A stretch of DNA of 64,000 nt from Mesorhabditis belari. Its lineage: Eukaryota > Nematoda > Chromadorea > Rhabditida > Rhabditidae. Shown here one piece after another: positions 30,950-41,799 of the stretch. The translations under genes were made by a program, and so were the position numbers. Each line of letters opens with the position of its first letter. Positions within the stretch are counted from its first letter, which is position 1. The notes beneath the pieces were generated by a model. It worked only from the letters and a program-made list of their open reading frames with translations, was not told the DNA's origin and made no database searches. The DNA lies in contig CAUEEP010000917.1 in the NCBI GenBank assembly GCA_958450365.1, positions 706,001-770,000 of the forward strand, in the 5' to 3' direction.

Positions 30950-31965
30950 TTAACCCAAAATATATTCACCATTATTATTGATTGCTTCTTGCCATCTTTT
31001 GCGCAAAAAATTGATGCCGCTCTTGAAAAACTCAGCCGGCTGTGACTCGAAAAACTTGGCGACCCAATTTTGGACATCTTCACGGTTTTTGAATTTCTCA
31101 TTGGCGAAAAAGTTTTGAATCGACCAGAATCAATGGTAATCTGAGGGAGCCAAATCGGAAGCATACGGCGGATATGGTCAAATCTCCCATCCTAGATTCT
31201 CCAGTTTTTGCTGAGTCATCTTTGTAACGTGAGGTCTAGCGTTGGCATGGATGAACTTTATCTTTGATGTGTCTACTCCTTGACGAATGAGAACTTCATT
31301 GACCCGATCAAGTTGCTGTTTGTAGAGGTCGGATGTGACTGTTTGGCCGGTTTGTAGAAGCTCGAAATACACAGGGAGATTCCACCATACTGAGAGCATG
31401 ATCTTTTTCCCATGAATGTCCGGCTTCACGGTCGGATTTGGCCGTTCTCCTGGTCCTAGTCATTTCCGTTTTCGAATAGTATTATCGAAATGGATCCACT
31501 TCTCATCTCCAGTAACAAGAGAATTAAGAAAGCCATGATATTTAGCGTGGCGGATGAGGATTCCGGCAATAGCGACCCGTGAAGCCTTTTTTTGCACTGC
31601 TTAACTCGTGAGGAAGCCATTTCCCGCATCTGATCGTCTTTCCAATGGCGTGGTGATGCTCATCAATGGTAGAATTTGGACATAGAAACTGTTGAGCAAG
31701 TTCACGCGTCGTTTGACAAGGATCCGGTTCGATTGCAGCCCTCAAAATATCGTTGTCTACCCATTGAGGTCGACGAGAGTGTTCATCATCCTCGAGACTT
31801 TCACAACCATTCCGAAAGCGTCGGAACCAGGCTCGGCATCGGCTTTCGGACAATACATCATTCCCAAATGCTTTGACCAAATCTCGATGGAATTCCGCGA
31901 CTTTTTTTGCCCAGTTTGAAGTGGTAAAGTAAGCAGACGCGAACTTGATGTTCGAAGTCGGTCAT
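30950..31965 (-). pseudogene. mariner transposase relic (older copy)
   Basis: A full-span but decayed mariner transposase. It begins at an ATG at 31965 (MTDFEHQVRVCLLYHFKLG) and ends NNGEYILG before TAA. Frames change between 31965 and 31880, again in the 31430-31560 region and in the C-terminal third. The first catalytic motif survives (VTGDEKWIHFDN). The second reads IHANARPH, so the catalytic Asp of HDN is Ala. The third region (PSDYHW) is readable in another frame. Terminal repeats were not found; the flanks at about 30880 and 31990 are ordinary repeat blocks. Confidence 0.75.
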
Positions 31966-31989
31966 CTAAAGCAAGAAAAAAGATCTTAA

Positions 31990-32245
31990 AAATCACCCTG
32001 GTTCCGATTCAGTTCCGCATAGCTTTCGATTAGGTTCCGATTAGGTTCTCATTCGGCTCCTATTCGATTCCGCATAGGTTTCGATTAGGTTCTCTTTCGG
32101 TTCCGATCCGTTGCTCATTCGGTTTGGTTCTCATTTGGGGTTCAATTAGGCTCTCATTCGGTTCCGATTCGGCTCGCAGTAGGTTCTCATTCGGATCACA
32201 TTCGGTTCCTATTCGGCTCCTGTTCGGTTCTGATCCGGCTCCGAT
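31990..32245 (+). repeat. 11-bp minisatellite
   Basis: Array of GGTTCCGATTC-type units, direct orientation. It begins just after the mariner relic and leads into CCTACAGTACTGTATGGCC, the same junction as at 40520, 44790 and 51160. Confidence 0.8.
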
Positions 32246-32590
32246 TACCTACAGTACTGTATGGCCTACCGTATACGAACCAAGTCTTACGGTAGCCTGG
32301 AATACAAAGGAGGCCCGAGTACCAAAAAGGTTTTACGTCTGCGTCTTACGTTTTACGCCGTCTGCAAATTGGCAAACGGCTTGCTAAAAGGCTTTTCGCC
32401 CTCTCTTGTTTCCGATGTTACGTATTTCAATAGAATTCTTTTCTTGTCTATCCTAGGGCACCGGCCCATGATCAGACAAAAAAGATAGCCTACGGCTTTT
32501 TCTCTAAATCTCTAGTTTTTCCTTATACCATCGTTTCTTTATGCTCCTAATCATCTTTTCGCTAGAAACTCTTCAGATAAACTCTTCAGA
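32246..32590 (+). repeat. Conserved spacer block
   Basis: Direct copy of the spacer with TACGAACC, GCAAATTGGCAAACGGCTTGC and GATGTTACGTATTTCAATAG. No gene. Confidence 0.5.
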
Positions 32591-32875
32591 ATGATACAGT
32601 TTGGAATACATTCATTGGATGCCCAAACTTGTAACGCATTTTCTCGAAAACTAGGGTTTCTTGGCAAAATCCGAAAGCACCATCGTGATCATCGTATTCG
32701 ACTTGTGTTTGGCCCTGATTTTGATGCCGAAATGTCGCGGTCACTCCTGACCATTCCCTTGTTAGAAGACATCGGGATTACGCCAGCTTTTCCTGAATCT
32801 TTTCGAAAAGGGGATTACGGTAACTTCCTAAAGGGAATCTTGAAGAGTCAAGAAAAAGCCACAGTTGTCCTTTGA
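32591..32875 (+). CDS. Repeated ORF of unknown nature, 94 codons
   Basis: Reads MIQFGIHSLDAQTCNAFSRK, then LVFGPDFDAEMSRSLLTIPL and a C-terminus LKGILKSQEKATVVL. It shares its first 70 residues with copies at 4669, 7569, 16899 and 45190, but its end is in another frame because of an indel after PAFPE. No domain was recognised. Coding status is uncertain. Confidence 0.28.
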   Translation: MIQFGIHSLDAQTCNAFSRKLGFLGKIRKHHRDHRIRLVFGPDFDAEMSRSLLTIPLLEDIGITPAFPESFRKGDYGNFLKGILKSQEKATVVL

Positions 32876-33365
32876 GAGCCTTAATCGAGCCAGTTGCAGA
32901 TCAATGGAGACATTTTGTCGAACAAGGTACATTTGGGGGATCTTAAGGACGGATGAATCGTCTTTCCTCGAAATTTTACCATAACAAGTTGAATCAGCTA
33001 TACAATGTCTATTATTCTATCGAAAAAGCTTCAGAAAAATCCTTTAAAACACATGGAAAGGTTGAGGTACATCTTTGTCTAGTTTTCTCCATCGACTCTA
33101 AAACCAAAGCCTAAGCCTGTAAGTATAAAAAGTCATTGATCCAAAATTTGTGAATTTGTTCAAATTTTCTTGAGTAAAGCAAGCTTCTAACAATGGAATT
33201 GAACAAAATCTGGTCCACCGATTGACCTTATTCAACGCAGAATTTCACGCTGAATCCGAATCTGTTTTCCATTTTTGATATGGATATCCTAAATTTTCCA
33301 TTCCAATACTTCAAAAAGTTTGAGACCGGACTCGAACCAGGCCCTGAATTGAACAAACTCGACTG
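32876..33365 (+). repeat. Block R (part) and receptor-block flank
   Basis: Block R runs to about 33160. After that comes the flank of the receptor exon block: AAGCAAGCTTCTAACAATGGAATT and GAGACCGGACTCGAACCAGG. The latter resembles a tRNA T-arm only by chance (see rejected list). Confidence 0.45.
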
Positions 33366-33490
33366 GTTTGGCTTGGCTTGGTGTGGCTTGGTGTGGCTTG
33401 GTCTGGCTTGGCTTGGCTTGGCCTGGCTTGATTTGGTTTGGCTTGACCTAGCTTGGCTTGGTCTGGCCTGGCTTGGCCTGGCCTGTTTTT
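33366..33490 (+). repeat. CTTGG pentamer minisatellite
   Basis: Degenerate (CTTGG)n/(CCTGG)n array of about 125 bp. It lies in the position of the intron before the receptor exon. It yields spurious Trp/Leu/Gly or Lys/Pro/Ser/Gln frames. Related arrays lie at 41800 (inverted), 52340 (short) and 58470. Confidence 0.8.
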
Positions 33491-33579
33491 TAATCAATTC
33501 TAGAGTGCTGAAATTGTTTCAAAGGCTACCAGGGTTTCTATCTTGCCATGTGCTTGATTGATAGAGAAATGGTTTGCAG

Positions 33580-33744
33580 GAAAAGCTTGACGAGGACGCA
33601 GTGGAAGAGGAGTGTCAAGCCGACTACAAGTACATTGCGATGTGCTTGGATCGAATGTTCCTTTTCGTTTTCTCGGCCGCCTACCTCTCGACGGTGACGG
33701 CGATGTTGATCGCGACGCCGAGAGTGCTCTCAACGAGTGCATGA
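33580..33744 (+). CDS. Cys-loop receptor last exon (TM4), orphan copy 1
   Basis: A 55-codon terminal exon after a TTTGCAG acceptor, phase 0, ending in TGA. It reads EKLDEDAVEEE, then QADYKYIAMCLDRMFLFVFS and a hydrophobic segment to IATPRVLSTSA. The motif (D/W-Y/W)-K-x-I/V-A-M-x-x-D-R-x-F-L followed by TM4 and a short tail is the C-terminus of nicotinic-type pentameric ligand-gated channels, which are membrane proteins. The exons for the ligand-binding domain and TM1-TM3 were not found nearby, so this is a duplicated terminal exon, not a gene. The peptide is identical to that of the inverted copy at 41524-41688. Confidence 0.7.
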   Translation, partial: EKLDEDAVEEECQADYKYIAMCLDRMFLFVFSAAYLSTVTAMLIATPRVLSTSA

Positions 33745-34284
33745 GGATATTCAATATTGAAGATGACGTTGTCTATCGTTATCTACCGAAATTTCGGCTT
33801 AGCTTTGATATTGTGGCTTAAATGCGCCTAGATTTACCAGAGAATCCTGGATTGTATTGAGAATTTTGAGGCGAAAACCTATCCCATTTCGTGTTTTCTT
33901 CAAATTGACAAAAAAATCTTGCCATATCTTTGATTTTACAAATAATTTTGTGTATTTTTGCAGTTTTCAAATGATTCTTATAACAGTACCAAAAAAAATG
34001 AAATGATCTGGATCTGGAACGCACAGAGTCGATTTTTAGAAAAAAAAGCGGAAAAATTTGTATTTGAAAAAAATCAGCATTCAAATGGTATTCAAACAAA
34101 ATTTAGCATAAAATCCAATTACATTTTTATCTAGATTACGATAGCTTAGCAAAAGAAACATTAGATTTCGTCTTCTTTCGTTTTTCGTCAATCGAAAAAG
34201 ATCGATTTTTGAGGTGAAAAAGTTCAAAGCAAAATCAATTGGCTTACTGTCACATTTGGCTCACATTTGATGGCTTTATTATTA
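33745..34284 (+). repeat. 3' flank of receptor exon
   Basis: AT-rich flank that recurs inverted at 40900-41523 and in reduced form at 51840-52330. No coding sequence is supported; a TTTGATTTTACAAATAATTTTG stretch is conserved among the copies. Confidence 0.45.
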
Positions 34285-35797
34285 ACTGCTCATATTGTTA
34301 CAGTAGATTGCCAGTAGATTGCTAGAGTCCTATGGCACTGCTTTACAGTAGAGTTTAGATCCGAGCCTCACTGTGCGAATGCGGGTGTGAATGCAAGAGA
34401 TTCTCCTCAAGCAACAAGCCTACATCTAGGCGGAATTGCGATTGATTTTGAAGTCGATTTTGAGTAAATTCAATGTCCGGTGGAGTTGAATTGTTAAAAT
34501 AGGGAAAAATGCAAATTTTACGGACTGAACAGATTCTTCAGAGGAAACACGCCAACGCGCTCGTCCACTACGTTGACCTCATCGCTGACTGTAATTCGAT
34601 TGCCAAGACTCATCGTGAGTTGATAAGGGTTAAGGATTTGGTCATGAGATAGATCACCTTTCAAATCATCTAATCAGGGCCCAGCGATCTCCGCAACTTT
34701 TGTTTTTGACGAGGAGATTTTCAGCTTCTTTACTGTATTCCGACCTCAATTTTTTTTAGTTTGCTTCACTGAATACCTCAGAACTAAAGCGTTGAGTGGC
34801 CACACCGATGAAGTCGAAAAATTCACAAGGTAGGCAGAATCGGAATCACATTTGAACGTGAATTGATTTAGATATACATACATTCAAAATAAAGCTTTTT
34901 TGGTCAAATCTAGTAAGCAGAGGATTTAAATGCATCCTATTTGGTGGAAAGTCTCGACACTGGTCTAGAATAATGATATCATTACAGAACTACAGTAGAA
35001 CGACCGGTAACTCGGCAAGAATAAGCTGAATCACCAAAAAACATGAACTTTTGTTTTTCTGTAAATATTGATTTGAAGAAACTTTCCGAAAAGCTAAAAA
35101 ACCATCAATTTTTCAAAGAATGACAGCGATTTTCTCAAAAACTATCCATGGAAAAGAAAAAGTTTGTATTATTAGAAATGAACCGGGGATTTTGGTTTTC
35201 TTAACCCCGCCTTTATAGCTTGTCCTGTTACGAAGATTTTCTCAAAAACTATCCATGAAAAATAAAAAATTGTCAAATCTCTGTAATATTAGAAATGATT
35301 CGAGGATTTTGATTTTGTAACCCCGCCTTTGGATCTTGCCCTGTGACTATTTTCCAAAAACTTTCAAAAGAAAGACATTTCCGGAAGTGATGCGCGTGAA
35401 AGGGTGACAATCCGTTTCCAGTGCCCGAAAACTACGAGGACAAGGAGTTCAGAAAACGCAGTCATCGATGTGTATTCCACATCATGTGACAAGGAGTTAT
35501 GACAAGGCAGCAATCCCTCCGATGTCCAATCGATGTGTATCCCATCCCAATTATTCTGGCTAACTTTTTTATTTCACTCTTTCTCAGCTATTTATAAAGC
35601 TTGATTTTTTTATACGAAACAAAAAATACACCCTTGTCAAATAATAATCATACATCGAAACAAAGATTGATCCTTGTCAACGTCTGCTCCGGTTGCATAG
35701 GCAATATCGAAAATGGATGAATTGGATGAAATCAATGACAATATGACCATGACATAATAAATGCACTAAAACTGTATCAAAAACGATAAAAAAACTC
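34285..35797 (+). repeat. Block E, block D, F-box 3' flank
   Basis: Block E covers 34285-34850 with the same two exon-like stretches as 19930-20475 (GRHTDEVE is degraded here). Block D covers 34880-35130. The F-box 3' flank covers 35130-35797 and contains a partial tandem duplication (TTTATAGCTTGTCCTG and TTTGGATCTTGCCCTG). The polyadenylation site is altered: TTGATTTT at about 35601 in place of TTTATTTT. Confidence 0.5.
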
Positions 35798-36826
35798 TCA
35801 AAACTCGATCTTTCCCGATTGCGGATGAATGTAGAAAGCGAAAAATTCTGTTCCGGTTCGGTCATCATGCGCGGATGTGAATGATCCAAGCATGTAGACA
35901 CAATCCCTCCTCGAGTCAGTGTTCCGTCGAAAAATGTCTGATTTCTCTGGGAAAGCAAAACGGTCACTCAAATTCTTATCCCAGATTTCCTTCGCGATTT
36001 TGGTGACTTTTTGCTGCATTTCCCCCTCGAAACGCTTCATTCCAGGGAATCGTGAAAGAAAATCGACGATCCTGCAATCCCTCCCCTGAGAATCGCGGTC
36101 ATTCACATAAATAGCCGCTTTCAAATTCTTGCTTGGGATTCCCTTTTCAACGATTGATTGCACGACCTTTTCAAACCCATCAGCGGCCAAGTATATTCCA
36201 TGGATTCTCAAGAATCCTATCGAAGTCTTGGCAAAAGCAGCGTAGTAGAAGTGAAATGCAGCAGCGGAATCACACCAAAAACGGACTTCTTTGCAGTCAT
36301 TCATCTGATTTACAATGAAATTCTCGAAATGTTCCCTGATCACTTGATTTTCTTTCAAAAAATCAATTTCCACGTCAATAACCGCGCATTCTACAGTCAC
36401 CGAGCGGAAATTCTCAAGAAATTTCAGCAACAACTCGTTCGTGTCAACATTGAGACGCAAATGTTTCACAGACTTCAAATTATTCAGAATCGCCGCGTTT
36501 TGGTCGTAGAATCGTTCGTGGAAGCTTACCACGTCACACGAGTGGATTCGTTTGAACAATGGAAAATGGAGAGCGACATCAAGTCTGAGGCAGGAGTCAC
36601 GGGGACGACGCATGATCCGAATCGAATCATTCAGAAAGTGAAACCAGTGCACGTGACGCCCAAACACTAGCCAGGGTGCCCACAGCAGAATCGATCGAAA
36701 TCCTACATTCACCTTGACCAATTCAATCGCATCTTCCGGGTTCATTTGCTCCAAAACCTCCAGCTCTAGGTCATAGTATAGCTTCTGCATGGGGAATGAC
36801 GTCAACTTTCGCATTTCAAACGACAT
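35798..36826 (-). CDS. F-box-like protein, intact copy B
   Basis: 342 residues from MSFEMRKLTSFP to SGKIEF, uninterrupted. The F-box-like N-terminus (FPMQKLYYDLELEVLEQM, PEDAIELVKVNVGFRSIL) is canonical for the family. The C-terminal region has all family blocks (LLKFLENFRSV, NFIVNQMNDCKEVRF, AFHFYYAAFAKTSI, IVEKGIPSKNLKAAIYV, RRNTDSRRDCVYMLGS). The usual AATAAA is mutated to AATCAA in the 3' flank. A complete MITE (36909-37288) and the acceptor leader lie upstream. It is probably a nuclear/cytoplasmic SCF substrate receptor, by inference. The antisense frame of 170 codons at 36158 is a shadow. Confidence 0.8.
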   Translation of the reverse strand: MSFEMRKLTSFPMQKLYYDLELEVLEQMNPEDAIELVKVNVGFRSILLWAPWLVFGRHVHWFHFLNDSIRIMRRPRDSCLRLDVALHFPLFKRIHSCDVVSFHERFYDQNAAILNNLKSVKHLRLNVDTNELLLKFLENFRSVTVECAVIDVEIDFLKENQVIREHFENFIVNQMNDCKEVRFWCDSAAAFHFYYAAFAKTSIGFLRIHGIYLAADGFEKVVQSIVEKGIPSKNLKAAIYVNDRDSQGRDCRIVDFLSRFPGMKRFEGEMQQKVTKIAKEIWDKNLSDRFAFPEKSDIFRRNTDSRRDCVYMLGSFTSAHDDRTGTEFFAFYIHPQSGKIEF

Positions 36827-36908
36827 TTTGCTTGGTGTCCGTCTACCTGTAAATAAAAAACAATTAGATTTCCAAAAACAAGTCGGCAATTAGAATTAAA
36901 AGCTTTTA

Positions 36909-37288
36909 CAGGGTGTGCCATAATTAATCATAATCACTTGGATGTAGCTCATTCCAAAGGCAAACGATTTTCAAAAAAAATTTTTGGGTGGGTCTCCTGT
37001 AGCGGTGTCTATTATCTAACCGATAGGAGTTCACAAATATACTAAACAAGCTTGCATAGTTGGGAGTCACATTATGTCTGGCACCATGAGCCCTAAAACT
37101 AGGTTGTGTGCCAGGTTGAGCGCGACCCCCAAAGCTGAAATCCATTTAAAAAAATTCTGAACTACTATCGGTTAGGTAATTCCTCGGCCCGCGCTCCAAA
37201 TTCCCTCGTAAAATGTTTGTGAAAATCGGTGATCATTTGACTGAGCTAGACCCTCCACGGTGATTATGAATAATTATGACGCACCCTG
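36909..37288. repeat. Foldback MITE, complete copy
   Basis: 380 bp between TA dinucleotides. The ends are CAGGGTGTGCCATAATTA and TAATTATGACGCACCCTG. The inner arms still pair (the GGGTCTCCTGTAGCGGTG region of the left half), but part of the right inner arm is degraded to GCTCC. Confidence 0.8.
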
Positions 37289-39607
37289 TAGACAAGATTC
37301 TCAACAATCTCAAGTTAACTACTACTGCTTACTAACCATAATCAGAATGAACATGAAAAATTTCAACCCCGAGCTATCAAGACAGTGAAAACTATTTTAA
37401 GCCATCTATGAATCCGAAAAAATAGGTTGTTTAATTTTTGACCGTAGAACACAAAAAGGTGCAAAGCGAAAAGAAACTTTCGCTCATGCTATTAGATGTG
37501 AGTGTAATCAGTCTCATTAAGGGCTATCTATAAAGACAACAACCTCGTACAACGGGAGCTCAGCCACGATACGCCGATCACTTCCCTCTACTCCACTATC
37601 GACCACATCAGGCCAAACGTCGAATCGCAAAAGTTCATGAGTTTGTTTTTGGGTTTCATGAGCTAGACCCTCCACAGTGATGTAATGAGTAATTATGAGG
37701 CACCCTGTAGACAAGATTCTCAACAATCTCTAGATAACTCGGCTCATCAACCATAATCAGAATGAACCTGAAAAATTTCAACCCCGAGCTATCAAGACAG
37801 TAAAACTATTTTAAGCGATCTATGAATAGGAAAAAATAAGTTGTTTAATTTTTGACCGTAGAACACAAAAAATGTGAAAAGCGAAAAGCAACTTCCGCTT
37901 ACGCTATTAGATGTGAGTGTAATTAGTCTCATTAATGGTTTCCTATAAAGACCACAACGTGGTACAACGCGAGCTCAGCCACGATACGGCGATCACTTCC
38001 CTCTACTACACTATCGACCATATCAGACTAAACGTCGAATCGTAGAAGTTCGTGAGTTTGTTTTAGGGTTATGATCTAAATGCTGATGCTTTTGTAGGGC
38101 TTTCTTTTGCTTTGAGTTGCCCGCTCTATAGGCAAGTAATATACACAACCGCTTTTTAACTTTAAACCAACTTAAAGGCATTTGCTTCTTTGGAAAAGCG
38201 CGGTAGAAATCAATCTTTTTTAGGTCAAAAATTAGCCAATTTGAAACTGCAACTTTACCCCTTTGAATCAAAAGAAAATGTGAGACACGTTAACTTCATT
38301 TTGTTTAGCATCAGAGAGTTTCATTATTCTATCAATTTAGGCCTATCATCAGTACCGACGGATTTGAGGTTCTACACGGCACCGATACACAGCTCAGCAC
38401 TTTCGCTTATAATGGAGAGTTTAAGAAACCGTTGATCAGGTAAGATTTAACTAAACTCGATGCCTTTTTTTGCCCGAGATCAAGATAAATATCAAAGGTA
38501 TAAAATAAGGCTACTGCCCGACGCTAAACAAAAGGAAAATGAAACGACAAAACACCTACAGGCCATTTTAGAATCGAATCCAAAGAAAATGTGAGACACG
38601 TTAACTTCATTTTGTTTAGCATCAGGGAGTTTCATTATTTTATCGCTAGACACGCTAGACAAAAGGAAAATGAAATGACAAAACACCTACAAGCCATTTT
38701 AGAAAGCTTCACAAAAGCAAAAACATTTAGATCAAAACCCGGAAAACAAACTCACAAACTCATGCGATTCGGTTGATATGGGCGAGGAGTGATGGGCGAT
38801 AGTGGCATGGAATATAGTGGGGTGAAGTGGCCGGCGTGTCGTGGCTAAGCTCGCGTTGTACCCGAAATACGGTGGGTCTGCAGCACCATCTCTGCAAAAA
38901 GAAGCAAATACAGGTTGTTAAGGGGTTTTCGTTAGAAATAGTAAAAACAGGAAAAAAAAGATAAAATAAAATAGGCACCCACTCGGGAGGAGCTGGTAGG
39001 ATGAATGAATGTTCCGAAAATTTTGCGCCCATTGGACAAAATCATTAGCTGAATATCTTTTCCCTGAAGATACTCAGCGAACAGACAAAACACTCGCTTG
39101 CCAATGGGTAATAATAGATTTGCCCATGGCTATAAAAACAAAGAAAAGATTAGCCAATGGTCTGAAGCCGGAGATACGGCGATTTTTGCATTTTCTTTTC
39201 TTGCTTTCAAAAGGAAACTCGAATGTTTTTTGACGCGCTTGGGTATTACGAAGTTGAAATTTTTCAGGGTCGTTCCTATCGTGGTTGAGGATTCTTATCA
39301 GCCGGAGTTATCTAGAGATAGAATGTTTAGAATTTTGTCTAGAAGCTTTAAAATCTGATTCTCTGGTTTCTGCGAAATTGTAATTGTTATTTTACCTTTT
39401 CACATCCTTGCAAACTGGATGTCACCCAAGAATCTAAATGTCGTAGCCGATTATGAATGAAAGTAGCTTTTTCTAGAAATTTGTCGTCAAAGGCAAATGA
39501 TTTTCTTGATGTTGTAGTGGGTAAAACCCCAATTCCCCCAGTTCGTTTTAGGATGGAGGATCGATTTGCTGAAACCTTGACGCAATATCAATCTCATTTC
39601 AATGACT
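37289..39607 (+). repeat. F-box-unit spacer, internally duplicated
   Basis: The longest spacer. The start (about 37310-37650) is repeated from 37720 after a second MITE right end (37663-37707, ending GGCACCCTG). The long inverted repeat spans about 37940-38890 and has a second partial copy of the loop region (GTGAGACACGTTAACTTC at 38281 and 38591). The distal part contains the frames 39009-39233 and 39098-39358 discussed at 29075-30949. Confidence 0.5.
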
Positions 39608-39765
39608 TTTTTTAGTTTCACGGAGAAATCAGACATTTTTCGACGGAACATTCACTCGAGGAGGGATTGTGTCTACCTGTTTGGATCAGACACAGACACG
39701 GATGATATAGATTCCGTAACCACAGAATCCTTCGCTTTCTACGTTCGGAAAAGATGGAGCTTTGA
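39608..39765 (+). pseudogene. F-box-like gene, 3' fragment
   Basis: Starts abruptly at TTTTTTAGTTTCACGGAG and reads FTEKSDIFRRNIHSRRDCVY, then DTDTDDIDSVTTESFAFYV, with a shift before the normal C-terminus. It is joined to the end of an F-box spacer on its left and block E on its right. An even shorter relative lies at 24450-24480. Confidence 0.6.
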
Positions 39766-40299
39766 GAGTTTGACTCTCCGAGGCAGATCATCACGACAAG
39801 GCTCGTCTCTCGACAACAAAATTATGCAAAAGTCGGTTATTTTGCCTCCTGAATGGACTACAGTGCTCATATTGTTACAGTAGATTGCCAGTAGATTGCT
39901 AGAGTCCGATGGCACTGCTTTACAGTAGAGTTTAGATCCGAGCCTCACTGTGCGAATGCAGGTGTGAATGCAAGAGATTCTCCTCAAGCAACAAGCCTAC
40001 ATCTAGGCGGAATTGCGATTGATTTTGAAGTCGATTTTGAGTAAATTCAATGTCCGGTGGAGTTGAATTGTTAAAATGATAGGGGAAAATGCAAATTTTC
40101 TGGACTGAACAGATTCTTCAGAGGAAACACCGTCAACGCGCTCGTCGACTACGTTGACCTCATCGCTGACTGTAATTCGATTGCCAAGGCTCATCGTGAG
40201 TTGATAAGCGTTAAGGATTTGGTCATGAGATAGATGAGATAGATCAGTTGTCAAATCTCCGGGCTCAGGGCCCAGCGATCTCAGCAACTTTTCCCTGAT
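39766..40299 (+). repeat. Block E
   Basis: Copy of 19930-20475 from the stretch near 39865 (GTGCTCATATTGTTACAG) to 40280, cut before its second exon-like stretch. No intact frame. Confidence 0.45.
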
Positions 40300-40520
40300 C
40301 ACACTGGTTCCGATTCAGTTCCGCATAGGTTTCGATTAGGTTCCAATTAGGTTCACATTTAGTTCTTATTCGGTTCCTATTCGGAATAGGTTCTGATTCG
40401 GTTCCTATTCGGTTTCGATTCAGTTCCAATCAGGTTCTCATTTGGCTCCTATTCGGTTCCGATCCGGCTCCGATTAGGTTCACATTTGATTCCTATTCGA
40501 TTCCGATTCGTTTCCGATTG
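40300..40520 (+). repeat. 11-bp minisatellite
   Basis: About 20 units of GGTTCCNATTC/A type. Here the array directly replaces the end of block E, so one boundary is a rearrangement point. Confidence 0.8.
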
Positions 40521-41523
40521 CCTACAGTACCGTATGGCCTGCCGTATACGAAACAGGTCTTACGGTAGCCTGGAATAAAAAGAAGGTCCAAGTACCAAAA
40601 AGATTTAATTTCCCAAAAGGTTTTACGTTAGCTCACAATTCTAGTTCTTTAGTTGTTTATTTGTAGTTCTAGTTCTCGTATAATTATAGTGTTTTAACTA
40701 TTGTAATGTTGTCGATTCTTCTCACGAGTAGAACTCTTTGATTCGTAAAAATTCAAAAAAAATTTTTTTTTAACAACAGAAACTCGTCAAGAATGAGTGA
40801 AGGGGTTATAAAAGAAACTTTATAGTTTTTGTTTTTTTTCTATAATTTCCATTGTACCTAGAGTCACCTAGAGGCTTTAAACGACCAGTTAAATCTAAAG
40901 AATCATTCTGAGACACAGTAAGCCACTAAGAAAAGTGAAATTAGTTAATAATAAAGCCAGCAAATGTGAGCCAAATGTGACAGTAAGCCAATTGATTTCG
41001 CTTTGAACTTTTTCACCTCAAAAATCGAGCTTTTTCGATTGACGAAACACAAAAAGAAAAAAGTCTAATGTTTCTTTTGCTAAGCTATCGTAATCTAGAT
41101 AAAAAAGTAATTGGATTTTATGCTAAATTTTGTTTGAATACCATTTGAATGCTGATTTTTTTCAAATACGAATTTTTCCGCTTTTTTTTCTCTGAAAATC
41201 GACTCTGTGCTTTACACTGTGCGACTGTGCGTTACAGATTTTATAAAAATCCCCTTTTCATTTCATTTTTTTTTGATACTGTTATAAGAATCATTTGAAA
41301 ACTGCAAAAATACACAAAATTATTTGTAAAATCAAAGATATGGCAAGATTTTTTTTTTGTCAATTTGAAGAAAACACGAAATGGAATACGTTTTCACCCC
41401 AAAATTCTCAATACAATCCAGAATTCTCTGATAAATCTAGCGTCAATTACGCCAAAATTTCAAAGCTAAGCCGAAATTTCGGTAGATAACGATAGACAAC
41501 GTCATCTTCAATATTGAATATCC
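40521..41523. repeat. Gene X intron scrap and receptor-exon flank (inverted)
   Basis: From 40521 to 40740 the sequence matches the last gene X intron at 51160-51390, but the 40-codon exon found at 51407-51526 is absent: CTCACGAGTAG runs straight into AACTCTTTGATTC. From about 40900 to 41523 is the inverted 3' flank of the receptor exon. Confidence 0.5.
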
Positions 41524-41688
41524 TCATGCACTCGTTGAGAGCACTCTCGGCGTCGCGATCAACATCGCCGTCACCGTCGAGAGGTAGGCGGCCGAGAAAA
41601 CGAAAAGGAACATTCGATCCAAGCACATCGCAATGTACTTGTAGTCGGCTTGACACTCCTCTTCCACTGCGTCCTCGTCCAGCTTTTC
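41524..41688 (-). CDS. Cys-loop receptor last exon (TM4), orphan copy 2
   Basis: Minus-strand copy of 33580-33744. It has the same 55 codons with an identical peptide and a TTTCCAG acceptor. The flanking CTTGG array and downstream flank are also inverted. No upstream receptor exons were found between here and 43.4 kb, so it is probably part of a duplicated terminal block. Confidence 0.68.
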   Translation of the reverse strand, partial: EKLDEDAVEEECQADYKYIAMCLDRMFLFVFSAAYLSTVTAMLIATPRVLSTSA

Positions 41689-41799
41689 CTGGAAACCATT
41701 TCTCTATCAATCAAGCACATGGCAAGATAGAAACCCTGGTAGCCTTTGAAACAATTTCAGCACTCTAGAATTGATTAAAAAACAGGTCCAGAATTGATT

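Noticed and set aside
31990..32245. Regular short tandem array that could suggest a CRISPR or a repeat protein
   Set aside because: The unit is 11 bp with no spacers, and degenerate. ORFs across it simply show an 11-residue period in several frames.
33228..33561. Lys/Pro/Ser/Gln-rich or Trp/Gly/Leu-rich ORFs across the CTTGG array
   Set aside because: Both strands are open because the pentamer lacks stop codons; the products are low-complexity artefacts.
38325..38345. TTAGGC, the nematode telomere word, in the spacer copies
   Set aside because: It occurs singly within unique spacer sequence, not in tandem.
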